28,491 nt of DNA from a bacterium (GTDB lineage: Bacteria; Chloroflexota; Dormibacteria; UBA8260; Bog-877): assembly GCA_021791345.1 (NCBI GenBank), contig JAJYWT010000210.1:1-28491 (forward strand). The letters are read 5' to 3'. The notes under the pieces are model-generated. The model ran no database searches. It worked only from the letters and a program-made list of their open reading frames with translations, and was not told the origin of the DNA. Numbering within the stretch: the stretch's first letter is position 1; each line of letters opens with the position of its first letter. The position numbers and the translations under genes are program-made. Shown here piece after piece: positions 25,210-28,491 of this stretch.

Positions 25210-27569
25210 TGGGAGGCTCCGCTCACCGGTCGGCTCCCCGATCTCGCCTGCAGGCGCGGCCCTACCTCACTCTCCTGGTCGTCGGCTTCGTGCTGGCGGC
25301 CTCCGCGGCAGCCGCCGCGCTGCCGATGCCGGTCAGGGTCCGGGCCGCCACCACCGCGGGGTCCCAGGGCCCGACCGTTCCTCTATATGGGCAGCAGTGG
25401 CAACCCTGGGGCCCGACCGACCTCGGCACCAGCAGCTCGACCGTCGCCAGCGAGGGCTGTGCGATGACGGCGGCCACGATGCTGCTGGAGAGCTACGGGG
25501 TGAGCACCAACCCGGGCGCGCTCAACCAGTGGCTCATCGGTCACAGCGGCTACGTGGACCAGGACCTCCTGGTCTGGGGGGCGGTCGCCCAGTTCGCCCA
25601 GGCGCAGGGGGTGGATGTCTCCTACACCGGCTGGCAGTCGGACAACCTCTCCGCCATCGACAGCTCGGTCGGGGCCGGCAACCCTGTCATCGCCCAGGTG
25701 ACCCTGGACGGGAGCATGCACTTCGTGCTCATCACCGGGCTCGGCCCCGCCGGGACCCTGTGGATCAACGACCCGTGGTTCGGTGACCACACGACCTTCC
25801 AGTCGCGCTACGGCAACCCCGCCACCGAGATCCAGTCGATCCGGCTGTACACCGGCCCCGCTGCGGCCTCCTCTGAGCTCAGTCCCCTGAGCGCCGGTGG
25901 CAGCGAGACGGTCAGCGCCCCCGCCGGCAACCTCGGCGCCGCCGGCGGGGGTGCCCAGCTCCTCTACCTTCCCTACACCTCGCCGACCGCGCAGTGGTTC
26001 CAGGGGACCCCGGTCCCCACCACCAGCTGGAGCTCCCAGCAGATATCCTTCACCGCTCCCGCTCAGCTGGAGGCCGGGTTCATGGTGGTTGAGACCCAGA
26101 CCGGGCAGCCCAACTTCTGGTTCCCCTTCACGGTCGCGGGGGCGACGGCGGCCACGGTCAGCCAGATCAGCCCGGCCACCGGGTCCGGGGGCTCCTCGGT
26201 CACCCTGACCGGAACCGGGTTCCAGCTGCCGGTGATGGTCACCTTCGGAACGACGGCGGCCACCTCGGTCACCCTGGTCAGCCCCACCGAGCTCACGGTC
26301 GTGGCCCCCACCGGCACCGGTCAGGAGCCGGTTCAGGTGAGCGACTGGATGGGCACCAGCCCCACCAGCCAGGCGGACACCTACTCCTACACCCAGTCCG
26401 GTGCCTGGGGCGCGCTGGTGCCGATCGCCCCGGCGCGGGTGTGCGACACCCGTCCCGGCAACCCGTCCAATCTCACCGGGACCGCGGCCCAGTGCGATGG
26501 CCAGACCCTGTCCCCTGGGGCTCCGCTCACGGTCCAGGTGACGGGATTGGCCGGGGTGCCCGCCTCGGGAGTGACCGCGGTGGCCCTCAACGTCACCGTC
26601 ACCGACCCCGTCGGCGCGGGCTACCTCACCGTGTACCCGGCTCAGGAAGCCGCCCCCACCAGCTCCAACCTCAACTTCACCGGCGGAGAGACGGTCGCCA
26701 ATCTGCTCGAGGTGGGAGTCAGCAGCCAGGGCGAGGTGGCCGTGGTCACCAACGCCTCCCACGCCGACGTGCTCATCGACGTGGAGGGGTACTTCACCAC
26801 CACCTCGGGCGCTGGCCTCTACAACGGGCTGGTACCCGACCGGGTCTGCGACACCAGGACCGCCCAGCCCCAGAACCAGTGCACCGGCAAGACGCTCGAA
26901 CCGGGAGGGACCCTCTCGCTCCAGGTTGCCGGCCTGGGTGGGATCCCCACCGGGGCCGAGGCGGCGGTCGTCAATGTGACGGCGACCGGCAACTCAGCTC
27001 CCAGCTACCTCACCGTCTACCCCTCAGGGTCGGTCCCGACCGCCTCCAACCTGAACTGGTCAGCGGGGACGACGGTCGCGAACCTGGTGGTCGCCACCCT
27101 CAACCCCGAGGGGGGGATCACCATCTACAACCATGCCGGTACGACCCAGGTGGTGGTGGATGTCCTCGGTTACTACGCGGGCGCCGGTGCGCTGGGGACG
27201 CACTTCACCCCGGCTGCGAGCCCGGTGAGGATCTGCGACACCCGGGCCGGCCAGCCGGCCAACCAATGCACCGGGGAGACCCTCGGCGCGGGCCAGACCC
27301 TGAGTGTCAAGGTGGCCGGGTTGGCAGGCGTCCCCACTGGGGCCAGCGCGGTCGTCGTGAACGTGACCGCCACCAACACCACCACCTCGGGTTTCCTGAC
27401 CGTCTTCCCCTCGGGGACTCCTCCGCTCGCGTCCAACCTCAACTGGACGGCGGGAGCCACGGTTCCCAACCTGGTCATCGCCACCCTGAGCAGCACCGGC
27501 GGCCTCAGCATCTACAACGCCTCGGGCTCGACCGACGTCGTGGTGGACGTCCTGGGTTGGTACAGCTGA
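25209..27569 (+). CDS. secreted C39-like cysteine peptidase with IPT/TIG domain and three CDTR repeats
   Basis: A 786-residue exported protein. A signal peptide covers about 1-46. A C39-like peptidase domain at about 55-215 has Cys84 (EGCAMTAATML), His171 (MHFVLITG) and Asp188 (INDPWFGD) as the likely active site. An IPT/TIG Ig-like domain lies at about 310-395. Three repeats of about 125 residues follow (about 400-530, 535-655, 660-786), each beginning RVCDTR or RICDTR, with a second Cys (QC), LNVT or VNVT, YLTVYP-like, SNLN, ANL and a terminal DVxGYY/F. Similar DTR repeats are known in actinobacterial surface hydrolases; the paired Cys here suggest a disulfide in each. Probably cleaves peptides or peptidoglycan links outside the cell. 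Confidence 0.85.
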   Translation: MGGSAHRSAPRSRLQARPYLTLLVVGFVLAASAAAAALPMPVRVRAATTAGSQGPTVPLYGQQWQPWGPTDLGTSSSTVASEGCAMTAATMLLESYGVSTNPGALNQWLIGHSGYVDQDLLVWGAVAQFAQAQGVDVSYTGWQSDNLSAIDSSVGAGNPVIAQVTLDGSMHFVLITGLGPAGTLWINDPWFGDHTTFQSRYGNPATEIQSIRLYTGPAAASSELSPLSAGGSETVSAPAGNLGAAGGGAQLLYLPYTSPTAQWFQGTPVPTTSWSSQQISFTAPAQLEAGFMVVETQTGQPNFWFPFTVAGATAATVSQISPATGSGGSSVTLTGTGFQLPVMVTFGTTAATSVTLVSPTELTVVAPTGTGQEPVQVSDWMGTSPTSQADTYSYTQSGAWGALVPIAPARVCDTRPGNPSNLTGTAAQCDGQTLSPGAPLTVQVTGLAGVPASGVTAVALNVTVTDPVGAGYLTVYPAQEAAPTSSNLNFTGGETVANLLEVGVSSQGEVAVVTNASHADVLIDVEGYFTTTSGAGLYNGLVPDRVCDTRTAQPQNQCTGKTLEPGGTLSLQVAGLGGIPTGAEAAVVNVTATGNSAPSYLTVYPSGSVPTASNLNWSAGTTVANLVVATLNPEGGITIYNHAGTTQVVVDVLGYYAGAGALGTHFTPAASPVRICDTRAGQPANQCTGETLGAGQTLSVKVAGLAGVPTGASAVVVNVTATNTTTSGFLTVFPSGTPPLASNLNWTAGATVPNLVIATLSSTGGLSIYNASGSTDVVVDVLGWYS
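26430..27569 (+). repeat. three tandem CDTR-type domain repeats (coding)
   Basis: The coding sequence holds three diverged copies of one module, starting near 26440, 26848 and 27231 at the CDTR codons and each ending in a DVxGYY/F-type strand (ends near 26795, 27178 and 27567). Spacing is about 380-410 bases. The second and third copies are closest to each other. Confidence 0.75.
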
Positions 27570-27659
27570 CCCGGCAGAAGGGGGCCCGGACTCGACCGTC
27601 CGCCTCACCCGCGGGCTCGCTGTCGCCGCGCATCGTTACCACAAGGTGACATGGGAGCC

Positions 27660-27677
27660 GGGTCGCCAAGGCGACCC
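27660..27677. terminator. perfect hairpin after the peptidase gene
   Basis: GGGTCGCC 27660-27667 and GGCGACCC 27670-27677 form a perfect 8-bp inverted repeat with a 2-base centre (7-bp stem with a CAAG loop), about 90 bases past the stop. No T-tract follows. It is a likely terminator or a regulator of the next gene. Confidence 0.45.
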
Positions 27678-27771
27678 ATCGGCTACCCTGTCAGCGGCGG
27701 AGGTGCTGAGGCGCTCCCACGCCCGATTCTGGTCTGCGGTCCGTCGCCTTGAGGTTCCCGGCTCGATCTTC

Positions 27772-28491
27772 ATGCATCCTTCCCTAAGAGCCACCCCCCG
27801 GTGCCGGCTGCCGGCCATCCTCGTCGCCCTGCTGGCGGCTGCCGTCATGGGGCTGGGAGTTCGCGCCACTCCCCCCGCTCGCACCCCGGCGCCACCTGCC
27901 GCACCCTCCGCCTCGGGAGTTGCCACCGTGGCAGAGCAGAGCGGACCTCCCCACGCGATCCCCTGCCTCAACCTGCCGATCAGCTCCGCCCTCATCCTTC
28001 CCTCCAGCTGCTGGCAGGTCGGCCCGACCCAGCTGGTGGTGGGCGGGAGGCTCACCTCGGACCGCGCAACGGGCGCGGTCGTCGAAATCTCGGGTCAGGC
28101 CCAGTCGCTGGTTCGAGTCCCCGGCTCCGGACCGCTGAGCATCGTCTCGGCCGACGCTGAGACCGCCTGCACCAGGGGAGCCGCCGGCTCGTACCGCTCC
28201 CTCGACCTGGCCACGGGAAGCCTAGGGCCCCCCACCAGCAGCGGGTGCGAGGAGTTGGTCGGCACCGCGGGTGCGGGTCCGACCACGGGAGCGAGCCTGC
28301 TGGCGGACACCCAGCCCGCGGGCGCTGAGATCACCAACCAGGCGGCTGATCTACCTCCCCAGGCGTCTCCCTCGTACTACGAGTTCAACAGCTACGTCGG
28401 GCAGTGCGCGACCGGCCCCGCCTCGGCCTGCCCCCTGTACCAGCAGGGCCAGGCCACCTACCCGCCGTCCCCGACCGGCCTTATCGTCCTC
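27772..28491 (+). CDS. secreted protein of unknown function (3' truncated)
   Basis: ATG 27772 opens a frame that stays open for 240 codons to the window end. Residues 1-32 form a signal peptide (Arg-rich start, then AILVALLAAAVMGLGV), then a Pro/Ala-rich linker at about 33-48, then a Cys-containing beta-rich region with pairs such as IPCLNLP, SSCWQVG, ETACTRG and SSGCEEL. No catalytic motif is visible in the part present. It lies 202 bases after the C39-like peptidase and looks like another exported protein of the same surface cluster. No strong Shine-Dalgarno is seen. Confidence 0.65.
   Translation, partial: MHPSLRATPRCRLPAILVALLAAAVMGLGVRATPPARTPAPPAAPSASGVATVAEQSGPPHAIPCLNLPISSALILPSSCWQVGPTQLVVGGRLTSDRATGAVVEISGQAQSLVRVPGSGPLSIVSADAETACTRGAAGSYRSLDLATGSLGPPTSSGCEELVGTAGAGPTTGASLLADTQPAGAEITNQAADLPPQASPSYYEFNSYVGQCATGPASACPLYQQGQATYPPSPTGLIVL

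Noticed and set aside
28075..28140. GGTTCGAGTCC resembling a tRNA T-arm near 28107
   Set aside because: No matching acceptor, D or anticodon arms upstream; it lies within the secreted-protein coding frame.

Overview
The window is very GC-rich, densely coded bacterial chromosome. GTG starts, stop/start overlaps and -10 boxes placed 6-7 bases before start codons are common. The gene types (SUF cluster in the order sufC-sufB-sufD, LmbE-type deacetylase, MgtE-sensor plus Nramp-like pair, secreted proteins with repeated 'CDTR' modules) suggest a soil-type Terrabacteria lineage such as Dormibacterota, Chloroflexota or a deep actinobacterium. That placement is inference; there is no rRNA or marker tree here.

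Layout. 1-2435: end of an unknown gene, a PfkB-family sugar kinase, then on the minus strand an MBL-fold metal hydrolase followed by methylglyoxal synthase. 2622-3785: an ECF sigma factor and a coupled single-pass membrane protein that is probably its partner, ended by two tandem hairpins. 3869-7626: a small PH-like protein, a divergent Nramp-family transporter lacking two canonical metal ligands, and, divergently, a soluble PRC-barrel/MgtE-N/CBS protein that looks like a magnesium sensor without its channel. 7699-10387: an HTH protein with a conserved unknown domain, then a PIG-L/LmbE deacetylase overlapping an isocitrate/isopropylmalate-type dehydrogenase.

10446-17764 is the metabolic centrepiece, an Fe-S cluster assembly locus: small zinc-ribbon protein, class I (NifS/IscS-type) cysteine desulfurase, Rrf2 regulator, SufC ATPase, SufB, SufD, Rieske ferredoxin, and class II desulfurase SufS. 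Most genes overlap or nearly touch. The Rrf2 regulator probably senses cluster status, the two desulfurases supply persulfide sulfur, and SufBCD is the scaffold. No sufU follows sufS within the window.

17765-23337 is an accessory stretch with low coding density: an intact VapB/VapC pair, a Phd antitoxin with a perfect palindromic operator whose PIN toxin partner is broken by two frameshifts, and a tyrosine recombinase with a long extra C-terminus. The rest appears non-coding or degenerate. It looks like the remains of an integrated element.

23338-28491 encodes exported proteins: a GH25/DUF1906-like protein, a Pro/Ser-linker surface protein, a large C39-like peptidase with an IPT/TIG domain and three Cys-containing CDTR repeats, and the first 240 residues of another secreted protein that runs off the window end.

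No wholly new defence or mobile system is evident. The most promising observations are the split Mg sensor/Nramp locus with its possible leader peptide, the unusual composition of the SUF locus, and the decaying Phd-PIN module.
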